Source: Nitrospira sp.
GTDB taxonomy: Bacteria; Nitrospirota; Nitrospiria; Nitrospirales; Nitrospiraceae
Assembly (NCBI GenBank): GCA_029865345.1
Contig: JAOUHD010000008.1
Span: 1 to 48,154 of the forward strand
Reading direction: 5' to 3'
DNA length: 48,154 nt
Both the position numbers and the translations under genes were made by a program. Within the stretch, counting starts at the first letter, position 1. Each line of letters begins with the position of its first letter. Shown in pieces: positions 1 to 9,034 of the stretch. The notes under the pieces were generated by a model, which saw nothing but the letters and a program-made list of their open reading frames with translations, searched no databases and was not told the DNA's origin.

Positions 1-2
1 TT

Positions 3-47
3 GAGCACGAGCGGAAGGTGATGCGAGGGAGATTTGAGAGACCATGA
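3..47 (+). CDS. possible 3' end of an upstream gene (partial)
   Basis: One frame is open from base 3 and ends in a TGA at 45-47, giving a 14-residue charged tail ending RGRFERP. Its stop overlaps the ATG of the prepilin peptidase gene in an ATGA arrangement, which is common for translationally coupled genes. The fragment is too short to identify. It does not look like a Flp pilin C-terminus. It could equally be non-coding leader. Confidence 0.2.
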   Translation, partial: EHERKVMRGRFERP

Positions 48-568
48 CACAATCCATGCTGATCCTAGTTCTGACGCCGCTGTTAATCACGGCCATCTAT
101 ACCGACCTTCGATGGTCTCGTATCCCAAACTGGCTCACCTTTCCGGCAATGGGCATGGGCTTTCTCGTTAACGCCTGGATCGGTGGACTGGACGGGGCCT
201 TGTTTAGTCTGGCTGGCCTTGGCGTGGGGATGGGGCTGTTTGTACTTCCCTATGGCTGCAGGGCCATCGGAGCCGGCGATGTGAAATTGATGGCGGCCAT
301 CGGCTCGATAGTTGGCCCGTCTGGAGCGTTCTCCATCGCGATACTTTCAGTCTTAGCCGGAGGGCTTTATGCGCTCGGCGCCTTGGGCTATCAATGGGGT
401 CTCGCCGCCACATCAAGAAAATTGGCCTTCGCGGCATACGGCGTGTTCGTGACCGGGGGATCAACCGGCGTAGGGGATTTACAGTTGCCGTTCAAACTCC
501 GTTATGGGCTGGCGATCGCCGCCGGCACCCTACTGTTTCTCCTTGGACTCAGTCCTTTCGGGGGGTAG
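44..568 (+). CDS. cpaA: Tad prepilin peptidase CpaA/TadV
   Basis: A 174-residue polytopic membrane protein of the A24 aspartic prepilin peptidase family. It is expected to cleave the leader of Flp prepilin and TadE-type pseudopilins at the inner membrane. Both catalytic aspartates are visible: D21 in YTDLRWSRIPNW and D79 in the GAGDVKLM (GxGD) motif. The N-terminal cysteine/methylase domain of PilD is absent, and the length fits the short CpaA/TadV type. It is first in a co-directional Tad gene set, about 100 bp before cpaB. The family is clear; the substrate is inferred from context. Confidence 0.9.
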   Translation: MTQSMLILVLTPLLITAIYTDLRWSRIPNWLTFPAMGMGFLVNAWIGGLDGALFSLAGLGVGMGLFVLPYGCRAIGAGDVKLMAAIGSIVGPSGAFSIAILSVLAGGLYALGALGYQWGLAATSRKLAFAAYGVFVTGGSTGVGDLQLPFKLRYGLAIAAGTLLFLLGLSPFGG

Positions 569-671
569 GCGTTTCGCGGAATTCCGCTATGGTTGATTCA
601 GCGGCAATGAGACTCATGAACGTAGCGCAAGCAAGAAATCGGATGGCAGCGATTGAAGAGGAGGATGGGCA

Positions 672-1487
672 ATGAAGCGGTATCGGCCTCTGGTATTTTT
701 CGGATTGGCGGTAATCCTGGGAGTCATAACCAGCGTCCTTGTGTTCTCATGGCTGCAGAACGAGAAAAGCCGGTTGCTGGCGGCGCCGTTGCCCACAAGC
801 AAGAATGTGCAGGTCTTGGTGGCGAACGCGGATATTCCCTGGGGGACGAAACTCACTCCCGAGATGATGCTGATGCAGGAGGTTCCGCCCGGCGCCATTC
901 CTGAAGGACATTTTACGACGTTGGAGGCGATTAAGGACCGGGTGGTGCTTGTGGATTTAAAAAGAAATGAGCTGCTTCTGGAATCAAAGCTGGCGCCGGT
1001 GGGGGCGGTCGGCGGAGTGGCGGCGGTGACGGACCCGAACAAGCGGGCCATGTCGGTGAAAGTCGATGATGTCATCGGTGTTGCCGGCTTCATCAAGCCG
1101 GCTGACCGCGTAGACGTCATGGTGACGATCGAACCGGAAGCGGGCAAACAAGGCCATGCGATTGCGAAGATGATTTTGGAGAATGTGAAGGTCCTGGCAG
1201 CCGGCACGCAAATGGAGCGAAAAGGCAAAGACGAAGAGCCCAAACCGGTGCAGGTGATTACGGTCGAGGTTGATGTGGATGAGGCGGAGAAGCTGGCTCT
1301 GGCCTCCACTCAAGGAAAGCTGCGGCTCGCATTGCGGAATCCGCTCAACAGCGAGAAGGTGTTGACGAAGGGCGCTCAGGTTGGATCGCTCTTAAATTCA
1401 TACCGACCCAAGCCGGCGACAAACGGTGAAGGCGGGTTCCGAGTCGAGATCATCAAGGGCGATGTCCGTAAGGAAATCACGTTCTAG
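672..1487 (+). CDS. cpaB: Flp pilus assembly protein CpaB/RcpC
   Basis: A 271-residue protein with one N-terminal membrane segment (about residues 7-27) and a periplasmic SAF domain (about 45-110, containing VLVANADIPWGTKLTPEMM), followed by the RcpC/CpaB-type domain. Family members work with the secretin in the periplasm and outer membrane of the Tad apparatus. The start is supported by GAGGAGG upstream of ATG 672. It is followed after 13 bp by a secretin-N-like gene and then the secretin, the usual CpaB-CpaC order. Confidence 0.9.
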   Translation: MKRYRPLVFFGLAVILGVITSVLVFSWLQNEKSRLLAAPLPTSKNVQVLVANADIPWGTKLTPEMMLMQEVPPGAIPEGHFTTLEAIKDRVVLVDLKRNELLLESKLAPVGAVGGVAAVTDPNKRAMSVKVDDVIGVAGFIKPADRVDVMVTIEPEAGKQGHAIAKMILENVKVLAAGTQMERKGKDEEPKPVQVITVEVDVDEAEKLALASTQGKLRLALRNPLNSEKVLTKGAQVGSLLNSYRPKPATNGEGGFRVEIIKGDVRKEITF

Positions 1488-1500
1488 GAGTCAGGGAGGC

Positions 1501-2139
1501 ATGGCAATGCAGTTCACACGTCATCGATCACGCACTCGCACGCAATGGATAGGAGTCCTGGTTTGCAGCGGGGTTTTACTGACTAGCCCTTCTGCAGTCA
1601 TGGCAAAGGAGACGGGTATCCACCTCGTCTCACAATCAAAAGATGCTCAGCAACTCAGCCTGGTGGTCGGCAAGTCGACCGTGGTCAACATGCCCGTCGC
1701 CATCAAGCGGGCATCGCTGGCTGATCCAAAGATCGCCGATGCCATGGTGCTGAGTCCGAAACAGATCTACGTGACAGGCAAGGGCTATGGCACGACGAAC
1801 CTCACCTTGTGGGGACAAGATGGCCAGGTGCTCGCCATCCTGGATCTGGATGTCGGAGTGGACCTGGTCCGGTTGAAGCAACAGCTCGCCGAGCTGTTGC
1901 CGGATGAGACGAATATACGTCTGAGGGGAACCCACGACCATGTGACGGTATTTGGGACCGTGTCCAGTGAGTCGCACCTGAGCCAGACTCTGGCGGTGGC
2001 TGAAGCCTATGCACCGAAGAAAGTGCTGAATTTTCTGAAGATCTATCCCGAGCTGCCTGGAAGCAAGGGGCATCCTGATGTGCAGACCGTGACCGTCGAA
2101 GTGATCAAGGGGACGTCGGTGAATGCGGTGAAATTCTAA
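1501..2139 (+). CDS. secretin N-domain protein (CpaC-like, no secretin domain)
   Basis: A 212-residue exported protein with a hydrophobic signal segment ending near SAVMAKE. It holds a T2SS/T3SS pilus-assembly N-domain (QLSLVVGKSTVVNMPVAIKR, then IYVTGKGYGTTNLTLW) and a BON-like domain (IRLRGTHDHVTVFGTV). It ends at FLKIYPELPG plus a short tail, with no secretin beta-domain. It is closely similar to the N-terminal ~170 residues of the next gene, sharing VAIKRASLA and AEAYAPKK, so it looks like a tandem partial duplication. ATG 1501 is chosen because AGGAG and GGGAGG precede it. It may be an accessory secretin ring subunit; that role is inferred. Confidence 0.8.
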   Translation: MAMQFTRHRSRTRTQWIGVLVCSGVLLTSPSAVMAKETGIHLVSQSKDAQQLSLVVGKSTVVNMPVAIKRASLADPKIADAMVLSPKQIYVTGKGYGTTNLTLWGQDGQVLAILDLDVGVDLVRLKQQLAELLPDETNIRLRGTHDHVTVFGTVSSESHLSQTLAVAEAYAPKKVLNFLKIYPELPGSKGHPDVQTVTVEVIKGTSVNAVKF

Positions 2140-2177
2140 ATTTAGGAAAGTTCGGAAACGTCTGGAGGATACATCCG

Positions 2178-3626
2178 ATGAAATTACGCAATGCGATCAC
2201 GATCATGGGCTGTGCTCTCACAATCTTGACCGAGACCCACGCGTTTGGGCAGGAACGAGCCGCGGGAACCACGGAGCAGCGCGACATTCAAAAGCTCGAG
2301 CTGACCGTGGGGAAATCGAAAGTGCTGGATCTGCCCGTGGCGATTAAACGGGCGTCGTTGGCCAATCCGGAAGTGGCCGACACGGTCGTCCTGTCTCCCA
2401 CGCAAATTTATTTGACCGGCAAAACGATCGGCGTCACGAATGTCACGCTCTGGAATGAGAGTGGCAAGATGATGGGCATGTACGACGTGGTGATCGCCCC
2501 GGATGTCACCCGTTTGAAAGAAAACCTACATAAGACCTTGCCGGAAGAAAACGGCATTATGGTCACCTCCGATCACGATCACATTACACTCTCGGGAACC
2601 GCTTCCAATACCAATAATCTGAACCGGGCCTTGAGCATGGCCGAGGCCTATGCGCCGAAGAAGACCGTGAATGCCATGCAGGTTGGCGGAGTACAACAAG
2701 TGATGTTGGAAGTCCGCGTGGCTGAAATGAACCGTGAGTTGATCAAGCGGCTTGGAGTCAATTTTACCGGGATCGGCAACGATTTCTTTGGCCTGTCCAT
2801 GCTGGCCAATTTAACGAGTATCGCCAGTCTTGCCCATCCTGCGGGCCAGATGGCCACGGTGACGAATGGGATTACACAAGCAATCCAGGGTGCGGTTGGG
2901 TTCAACACCGGGAGCATTTCGTGGACCGGATTTATCGATGCGCTGAAGGAAGAAAATGCGTTGAAAGTATTAGCCAAGCCAACCTTGATGGCGTTGAGTG
3001 GACAAGAGGCGGCGTTTCTCGCCGGAGGTGAATTCCCGATTCCCGTTCCACAGGCCTTTGGCCTGGTCACGATCCAATTCAAGAAATTCGGTGTCGGGCT
3101 GGTCTTTACGCCAAATGTCTTGGACCGCAAACACATCAGCCTGAATGTCGCGCCGGAAGTATCAGAGCTGGACTTTACGAATGCCTTACGAACGCAAGGA
3201 TTCGTGGTGCCGGCCATTACGACCAGGCGAGCGGCAACCACGATCGAATTGGCGGATGGACAAAGCTTCGCCATCGGCGGGTTGCTGCGTGACAACGTCA
3301 GGGAATCGGTCAAAAAGGTTCCCTTCCTCGGTGAGGTTCCCATCTTAGGCGCCTTGTTCCGAAGCAGCTCGTTCCAGAAGAGCGAAACCGAATTGGTGAT
3401 CATCGTGACCCCACATTTGGTCAAGCCACTCGATATGAACGCACAGACCCTGCCGACCGATTATTTCGTGGAGCCGAACGACTTCGAGTTCTACTTGATG
3501 GGATTCGCCGAAAAGAGTGGGCACGGTGGAAAGGCAGGACAACGGTCGCCTGCGGCGGAAGTGTTATCCAATCGCATCAGTATGGGCAGCGCAATGGAAG
3601 GCCGTGTCGGCCATATGATGCCGTAA
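2178..3626 (+). CDS. cpaC: Tad secretin CpaC/RcpA
   Basis: A 482-residue outer-membrane secretin expected to form the pilus exit pore. In order: a signal peptide (cleavage near THAFGQE), the pilus-assembly N-domain (about 38-105), a BON domain (about 115-170), and a type II/III secretin domain (about 240-420) with VLAKPTLMALSGQEAAFLAGG and TELVIIVTPHLVKPL. An RBS (TGGAGG) precedes ATG 2178. The C-terminal ~60 residues after the secretin core (HGGKAGQRSPAAEV and on) are low complexity and not recognised. It lies between its N-domain paralogue and a small lipoprotein gene. Confidence 0.93.
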   Translation: MKLRNAITIMGCALTILTETHAFGQERAAGTTEQRDIQKLELTVGKSKVLDLPVAIKRASLANPEVADTVVLSPTQIYLTGKTIGVTNVTLWNESGKMMGMYDVVIAPDVTRLKENLHKTLPEENGIMVTSDHDHITLSGTASNTNNLNRALSMAEAYAPKKTVNAMQVGGVQQVMLEVRVAEMNRELIKRLGVNFTGIGNDFFGLSMLANLTSIASLAHPAGQMATVTNGITQAIQGAVGFNTGSISWTGFIDALKEENALKVLAKPTLMALSGQEAAFLAGGEFPIPVPQAFGLVTIQFKKFGVGLVFTPNVLDRKHISLNVAPEVSELDFTNALRTQGFVVPAITTRRAATTIELADGQSFAIGGLLRDNVRESVKKVPFLGEVPILGALFRSSSFQKSETELVIIVTPHLVKPLDMNAQTLPTDYFVEPNDFEFYLMGFAEKSGHGGKAGQRSPAAEVLSNRISMGSAMEGRVGHMMP

Positions 3627-3671
3627 CGCCATGTTTCACTGTTGTTCATTGGAATGAAGAAGGAGAAAGCC

Positions 3672-3944
3672 ATGACACGACTCTTGGGGATCTTAATCGC
3701 AACAGCGGGTTTGATGGTCGGAGCCTGTTCACCGACGACGATCAGCCCCAACTGGGGAACGGCCTATCAACAGATGAGGGCCAGTCAAATTCTGAATCCT
3801 ACGGCGGGTGAAGACCTGATGCCCGTCGAAGGACAGGACGGGAAAGCGAATGCGACGGCCATGAATACGTATCGCAAGACTTTTGAAAAGCCCGATGCGG
3901 AATTCACCCGCTCGATTGTGTCGAGCGGCGTGCAAACGAAATAA
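3672..3944 (+). CDS. small Tad-locus lipoprotein
   Basis: A 90-residue predicted lipoprotein. The signal peptide MTRLLGILIATAGLMVGAC ends in a lipobox with the modified cysteine at residue 19, followed by SPTTISPNWG. The mature part is hydrophilic. ATG 3672 is used because AAGGAGAAA sits just before it; longer in-frame starts lack this. The place between secretin and TadE suggests a pilotin-like or assembly lipoprotein (CpaD/TadD-like by position only). No sequence family was recognised. Confidence 0.7.
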   Translation: MTRLLGILIATAGLMVGACSPTTISPNWGTAYQQMRASQILNPTAGEDLMPVEGQDGKANATAMNTYRKTFEKPDAEFTRSIVSSGVQTK

Positions 3945-3961
3945 CGAGCAGTGAGGCCAGC

Positions 3962-4378
3962 ATGACCACAGGTATGCAAAAACTGAATGAGCGGGGTGTG
4001 GTGGCGGCTGAATTTGCGCTTCTGCTGCCGGTGTTTCTGTTGATCCTGTTCGGCATTATTGAATTCGGCATGATGATGTATGGCCGCGAAATTGTCACGA
4101 ATGCGGCTCGTGAAGGAGCCAGGGCCGGTATTGTACAGGGACCTCCCAAGAGAACCGGCGGCGAAATTACCTCGATCTCGAACAACTATCTCACTGGAAC
4201 CGGCATCAACCTGGCGGATGTAACCTTTACTCCCACCGGTGAGGGGCTCGCCAGCCCAAACATGCTGACCGTGACAGCAGTGTACAACTACAACTTTCTG
4301 ATTCCCTATATCCCGACGGTCGTCGGAATTCCAAATCCACTCGTTATTACGACACAGGTGGTGATGCGTCATGAATAA
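3962..4378 (+). CDS. tadE: TadE-like pseudopilin
   Basis: A 138-residue TadE-family protein. A short basic leader and RGVVAAEFALLLPVFLLIL, with the conserved Glu near the start of the hydrophobic helix, resemble the prepilin-peptidase site of TadE/TadF pseudopilins. REIVTNAAREGARAGIV is the typical TadE follow-on. It is inserted in the inner membrane and probably processed by the upstream CpaA. It overlaps the next gene by 8 bp. Confidence 0.87.
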   Translation: MTTGMQKLNERGVVAAEFALLLPVFLLILFGIIEFGMMMYGREIVTNAAREGARAGIVQGPPKRTGGEITSISNNYLTGTGINLADVTFTPTGEGLASPNMLTVTAVYNYNFLIPYIPTVVGIPNPLVITTQVVMRHE

Positions 4379-5444
4379 TGTCAAAACGAAACGACTCGTC
4401 GATGCGCTCGACAATGAGCATGGGGCGGTGGCAGCGATGACCGCCATTTTCCTCGTAGTACTGCTGGCCGTGGCGGCGGCGGCGATCGACATCGGTCATG
4501 CCCTTGTCGCCAAAAATGAATTGCAGAACACAGCGGATGCGGCGGCATTGGCCGGGACCCGCTCGCTCGGCCTCATGTACGAAAGCATGACACCGGCTGA
4601 ACAACAGGTCTACACCTTGGCAGGCGGGGATCAGGCGACGATTGTTGCCGCCGTGCAAACCACTGCTGTGGCGAATTCCGCAGCCGGCGTGCCCATTACC
4701 ATCAACGCCGCAGATATCGCGATCGGGACCTGGAATCCGACAACCAGGATCCATACCCCCACGGTCAATCAACCCAAAGCCGTACGGGTGTGGGCGAGAC
4801 GCGACTCTTCGGCCAACGGGGCCATCAGTACCTTTCTCGCTGGCGTGGTCGGGTTGACGAGCGTCAGCGTGAGCGCGGTGGCAACGGCCGATATGACAGC
4901 GGTCGGACAGACGGCGCCTGGCCAGTTGGACGTCCCCTTCGCGATCTCGGAGTATTATTTCACTCAGTTCGGCTGCGGAGACTCGATCAAGTTCTACCCG
5001 AATGACGGGACGCCGCAAGCCTGCTCGGCATGGCATACGTTCGATCAATCGCCGGCCAACGCCAACACGTTGAGAACTATCATCGATGGGATGACCAACG
5101 GCACCTATCAATCGCCTGCCACGACGCCGGGAGACTCACTGAATTTTACCAATGGTAATGTGGCCAGCGCTTTCCCGAACCTGATCAATCTCTATAATGC
5201 CAAGAAAGATGCCAACGGAAACTGGGATGTCTTTGTGCCTGTGTATCAATCCCCGGACTGTACTCCGCCCAACGGCGCGATTCCAATCATCGGTTACGCA
5301 GAAGCTCGGATCACAAATGTCCAGGGCGCGCCGAACTTTCTGATCTCAGCGACGATTCTGTGCAACATCTTCGAAGGGAATACGACCGGAGGTGGTCCAC
5401 CGTATGGACCGGTTCTATCGACGATTCCAGGGCTTGTTGAATAG
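4371..5444 (+). CDS. TadG-like pilus assembly protein
   Basis: A 357-residue protein with a TadG/TadE-like N-terminus: GAVAAMTAIFLVVLLAVAAA followed by IDIGHALVAKNELQNTADAA and ALAGTR, the usual TadG hallmark. The rest is a secreted domain with several cysteines (for example FGCGDS, QACSAW, PDCTPP, ILCNIF). Many TadG proteins carry a von Willebrand A domain; I see no MIDAS motif here, so this is a short form. Translation is probably coupled to tadE through the 8-bp overlap. Confidence 0.83.
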   Translation: MNNVKTKRLVDALDNEHGAVAAMTAIFLVVLLAVAAAAIDIGHALVAKNELQNTADAAALAGTRSLGLMYESMTPAEQQVYTLAGGDQATIVAAVQTTAVANSAAGVPITINAADIAIGTWNPTTRIHTPTVNQPKAVRVWARRDSSANGAISTFLAGVVGLTSVSVSAVATADMTAVGQTAPGQLDVPFAISEYYFTQFGCGDSIKFYPNDGTPQACSAWHTFDQSPANANTLRTIIDGMTNGTYQSPATTPGDSLNFTNGNVASAFPNLINLYNAKKDANGNWDVFVPVYQSPDCTPPNGAIPIIGYAEARITNVQGAPNFLISATILCNIFEGNTTGGGPPYGPVLSTIPGLVE

Positions 5445-5477
5445 CTTGATCTCATCTAACTCAGGAGTACACGTCGC

Positions 5478-6704
5478 ATGGCTCGATTGATTTCAGTGTC
5501 GATCGATTGTCGAAACGAAGAGGTCCGCCGAACGTTTGAAGAGATGATCTCGCGCAGGCTGCATTACCTGATTGCCAAGGGCCAGGGGACCGGTGCGGTC
5601 GATATGCTGTTGCTTGAGCTGGATGAATTTCGCCCTCAGCACACATTCGAGCGTGTTCGCCAATTACTGAGCACGGCGCCGGATCTTGAAATCTTTCTGA
5701 CAGCTTCGCGCATGGATTCTCAGCTGCTGTTGGAAGCGTTTCGGGTCGGTGTCAAGGAGTTCCTGCCGCAGCCGCTGACGAGACAGGATGTCGAACCGGC
5801 TCTAGCCAGGTTCGAAGAGCGCTTTGCAGGGAAATCGTCGAGTTTGGAACTGCAGTCCGGAAAAGTAATCGCGGTTCTCGGCGTGAGGGGGGGCGTCGGA
5901 GCCAGCACCGTTGCCATGAACCTTGCCGTCTCCATGCAACAGGCCCGGCGTCATGAGCCCGTCGCATTGATCGATCTGGATATCCATGGAGGGGATCTTG
6001 GGTTGTTTCTTGATGCGCCTGCTTCCCAAGGACTGACACACCTCACGAAAGATATTTCACGGTTGGATGAAACGATCCTCCGCAGTACGTTGGTGCGGCA
6101 TCCGTCCGGACTGCAATTCCTTGCGTCAGGCTGTGATGCCTACGATGACTTCACGTTCGAGCCAGGAAGCATGATGCGCGTGACGTCTCTTTTGCGATCG
6201 ATCCACAGACATGTGTTCATCGATTGCGGTCACGTGCTCAATCCTTCCGTCAAAGAGGTGCTTGACGGTGCCGATCAGGTCATCCTGGTGACGACGCTTT
6301 CCCTGCCGGTGATACGCAGAACCAAGCGGTTGTTGGAGCTTCTGTCAGCGGCGCGCTATCCCACCGCCAAGATCGCGTTGGTCGTCAACCGCTATGAAAA
6401 GGACCAGAAGGACCTTGTGGCCGAAACCGAGGGGCTGTTGGGCATGCACATGGCCGGACTGATTCCCAACGACTATGCATCGGCCAGCGAGGCGATCAAC
6501 CACGGAAAGCCACTGACCGTCATGGCCTCAAAAACTCCCATCGCGCAGTGGTATCTGCGAGGAGTCGGCCAACTCATTGGTGAACAGGCCGAAGGCGCCT
6601 CTGCCTCGTCAAAGGAAGAGACGAAAGGCCTGTCGCTCCTGGGGCGGTGCTTTTCGACTATCGGAATGGACGTGAGGCGCAAACCCTCCGTCGCGGGAAG
6701 GTAG
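5478..6704 (+). CDS. cpaE: Tad localisation ATPase TadZ/CpaE
   Basis: A 408-residue protein with an N-terminal atypical receiver-like domain (about 1-115) and a C-terminal MinD/ParA-like domain (about 128-370). TadZ/CpaE proteins place the Tad machinery at the cell pole. The deviant Walker A region (residues 135-144) reads GVRGGVGAST: the signature lysine before GG is Arg, and the P-loop lysine position is Ala. Other ParA-type elements are kept (VALIDLDIHGGDLGLFLD, HVFIDCGHVLN). The RBS is AGGAG before ATG 5478. It precedes the secretion ATPase gene. Confidence 0.9.
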   Translation: MARLISVSIDCRNEEVRRTFEEMISRRLHYLIAKGQGTGAVDMLLLELDEFRPQHTFERVRQLLSTAPDLEIFLTASRMDSQLLLEAFRVGVKEFLPQPLTRQDVEPALARFEERFAGKSSSLELQSGKVIAVLGVRGGVGASTVAMNLAVSMQQARRHEPVALIDLDIHGGDLGLFLDAPASQGLTHLTKDISRLDETILRSTLVRHPSGLQFLASGCDAYDDFTFEPGSMMRVTSLLRSIHRHVFIDCGHVLNPSVKEVLDGADQVILVTTLSLPVIRRTKRLLELLSAARYPTAKIALVVNRYEKDQKDLVAETEGLLGMHMAGLIPNDYASASEAINHGKPLTVMASKTPIAQWYLRGVGQLIGEQAEGASASSKEETKGLSLLGRCFSTIGMDVRRKPSVAGR

Positions 6705-6751
6705 TGAGTGGTGGCGGAGTGAGGGAACAGTAACCAAGAGCGGGAGGTATC

Positions 6752-8065
6752 ATGCTGGCGACGAAACCGATGAATGGAACTGAACTAGGCGCTCATTATC
6801 AGGATTTGAAGGATCGCCTCCATGAACGTGTGATCGATCTAGTCGATATGACTGCCATCGGCAAGATGTCGCAGGAATCCGTGACTGAACAGTTGACCAA
6901 GCTGATCGACCAACTTCTCCAACAGGAGTCGATCAACTTGAATCAACGAGAACGCGTGCAGATGACGCAGGATGTGCTTCATGAAGTGCAGGGATTGGGA
7001 CCGTTGGAGCCGCTGCTGGCGGATGCGACCATCAATGACATTCTAGTCAACGGGCACAAACAAGTCTTTGTCGAGCGATTCGGACGGCTCGAACTCACGC
7101 CGATTCGGTTCAAGGACGATGCGCATCTAAAGAAAATCATCGAGAAAATCGTGTCGCGCATCGGGCGTCGGATCGATGAGTCGGTGCCGATGGTGGATGC
7201 CCGGCTCGCCGATGGGTCCCGCGTGAACGCGATTATTCCGCCGTTGGCCATCGATGGTCCGTCGCTTTCGATCAGAAAATTCAGCAAAGACCCGCTGCAG
7301 TTGCACCACTTGACCGAGAAACGGTCGCTCACTCCGGAGATCGGAGAACTCCTCAAGGCCATCGTCCAGTCGCGATTGAATGTCCTGATCTCCGGCGGAA
7401 CCGGCACCGGCAAAACCACGATGCTGAACATCCTGTCTGGATTCATTCCCAATAATGAGCGGATCGTGACAATCGAGGATGCGGCTGAATTGCAACTTCG
7501 TCAGGAGCACGTCGTCCGTTTAGAAACCCGCCCTGCGAATATCGAAGGGAAGGGCGAGATCGCGCAACGTGAACTCGTGAAGAACGCCCTACGCATGCGC
7601 CCAGACCGCATCATCGTCGGCGAGGTCCGCGGTGCCGAGAGTTTGGATATGTTGCAGGCCATGAACACCGGTCATGACGGCTCGCTGACGACTGTCCATG
7701 CCAACACCTGCCGGGACGCCCTCACAAGGATTGAAACACTGGTCTCGATGGCCGGCTTCAACCTGGCCCCCAAGGCGATGCGGCATTATATTTCGTCGGC
7801 GCTGGACGTGATCATCCAGATTGCCCGCCTATCGGACGGCACGAGAAAGGTGATCAGTGTGCAGGAGGTTGTCGGTATGGAGGGGGATTTGATTACCTTG
7901 CAGGAGCTGTTTACATACCAGCAAACCGGCTTGGATGAAAATCGAAAAGTCAAAGGCCGCTTCAAAGCAACCGGCGTCAGGCCGAAGTTCGCGGAACGGT
8001 TGGCCGCCAAGGGCATCGCTCTTCCAGCGAACCTGTTTGACCCAACGAAGGTGTACGAATGTTAA
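6752..8065 (+). CDS. cpaF: Tad secretion ATPase TadA/CpaF
   Basis: A 437-residue type II/IV secretion ATPase that powers pilus assembly from the cytoplasmic face. Visible are the N-terminal domain with [11 protein letters not shown] and INDILVNG, Walker [15 protein letters not shown], the Asp box [10 protein letters not shown], Walker [14 protein letters not shown] and the His box [13 protein letters not shown]. The RBS GGGAGG precedes ATG 6752. The 3' end overlaps tadB by 7 bp. Length and motif set are standard for CpaF. Confidence 0.95.
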   Translation: MLATKPMNGTELGAHYQDLKDRLHERVIDLVDMTAIGKMSQESVTEQLTKLIDQLLQQESINLNQRERVQMTQDVLHEVQGLGPLEPLLADATINDILVNGHKQVFVERFGRLELTPIRFKDDAHLKKIIEKIVSRIGRRIDESVPMVDARLADGSRVNAIIPPLAIDGPSLSIRKFSKDPLQLHHLTEKRSLTPEIGELLKAIVQSRLNVLISGGTGTGKTTMLNILSGFIPNNERIVTIEDAAELQLRQEHVVRLETRPANIEGKGEIAQRELVKNALRMRPDRIIVGEVRGAESLDMLQAMNTGHDGSLTTVHANTCRDALTRIETLVSMAGFNLAPKAMRHYISSALDVIIQIARLSDGTRKVISVQEVVGMEGDLITLQELFTYQQTGLDENRKVKGRFKATGVRPKFAERLAAKGIALPANLFDPTKVYEC

Positions 8066-9024
8066 CTGCGCTGATCGGCCTCGGTATCTTCGGCACCATC
8101 TTACTATTCATGTATGCCTGTACCACGGCCTATCGTGTGCTGGCCCCGCGCGGAGTCGACCGGGCGGTTGAACGGATTCAGAACTGGTCTTCACCGATCG
8201 AGACTGCGCAATTGGACATCGTGCGCAACGAATCCTTGAGCGAAATTCCCTGGTTGAACGACCTGCTCAAGAAAACCAGGAGACTCCAAGTCTTGCGAGT
8301 GCTTCATCAACAGGCGGACTGTCGAGCGCCGTTGGGGCTGTTCGTGTTGGCAGCTCTGGCTCTTGCAACGAGCGGATTCTTGCTGGCCTTGTCGATGAGG
8401 CAGACATTCGTGCTCGCGCTCCTGTTCACGGTCTTGTTGGGGGCCATGCCCTATGCCTATCTTCTGTGGCGCAAGAATCAGCGGCTCGCCATGTTCGAAC
8501 GGCAGCTCCCTGAGGCGTTGGAACTTGTCTCGCGAGCGTTACGGGCCGGCCATGCCTTTTCCGTTGGACTGAAAATGGTCGGAGAAGAGGCTGCGGATCC
8601 GATCGGCAAAGAGTTCAGGCAGGTATTCGATGAGGTCTCAATGGGTGTGGCGCTCCCGCAAGCGCTCGATAATATGACTCGCCGGGTGGACAGCGTCGAT
8701 CTGCGGTTCTTTATCACATCGGTTTTAGTTCAGCGTGAAACCGGAGGAAACTTGGCGGAGATCATCGATTCGCTGGCCGGATTGATCCGTCAACGGTTTG
8801 AGTTGCAGCTGCGAGTCAAGGCGCTTTCCGCGGAAGGACGGATGTCCGCAGCTGTGCTTTTAGGGCTTCCCATTGTGGTTGGGGCACTATTGTTCAAGAT
8901 GAATCCCGACTATATGGGGGTACTGTTTACGGATCCTATGGGTCGGAACCTGGCGACCATCGGGAGTATCATGATGGTCGTCGGAGCGGTGGTGATGAAA
9001 CGCATGGTGGACATCAAGGTCTAA
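8059..9024 (+). CDS. tadB: Tad inner-membrane platform protein TadB
   Basis: A 321-residue T2SS-F-domain membrane protein. It has an N-terminal membrane helix, a pair of helices near residues 90-135, a cytoplasmic F domain ([20 protein letters not shown], then [20 protein letters not shown]) and C-terminal helices. TadB and TadC form the platform on which TadA acts. The gene overlaps cpaF by 7 bp and is followed by tadC after 10 bp, as in most Tad loci. Confidence 0.93.
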   Translation: MLTALIGLGIFGTILLFMYACTTAYRVLAPRGVDRAVERIQNWSSPIETAQLDIVRNESLSEIPWLNDLLKKTRRLQVLRVLHQQADCRAPLGLFVLAALALATSGFLLALSMRQTFVLALLFTVLLGAMPYAYLLWRKNQRLAMFERQLPEALELVSRALRAGHAFSVGLKMVGEEAADPIGKEFRQVFDEVSMGVALPQALDNMTRRVDSVDLRFFITSVLVQRETGGNLAEIIDSLAGLIRQRFELQLRVKALSAEGRMSAAVLLGLPIVVGALLFKMNPDYMGVLFTDPMGRNLATIGSIMMVVGAVVMKRMVDIKV

Positions 9025-9034
9025 GGAGCGACAC

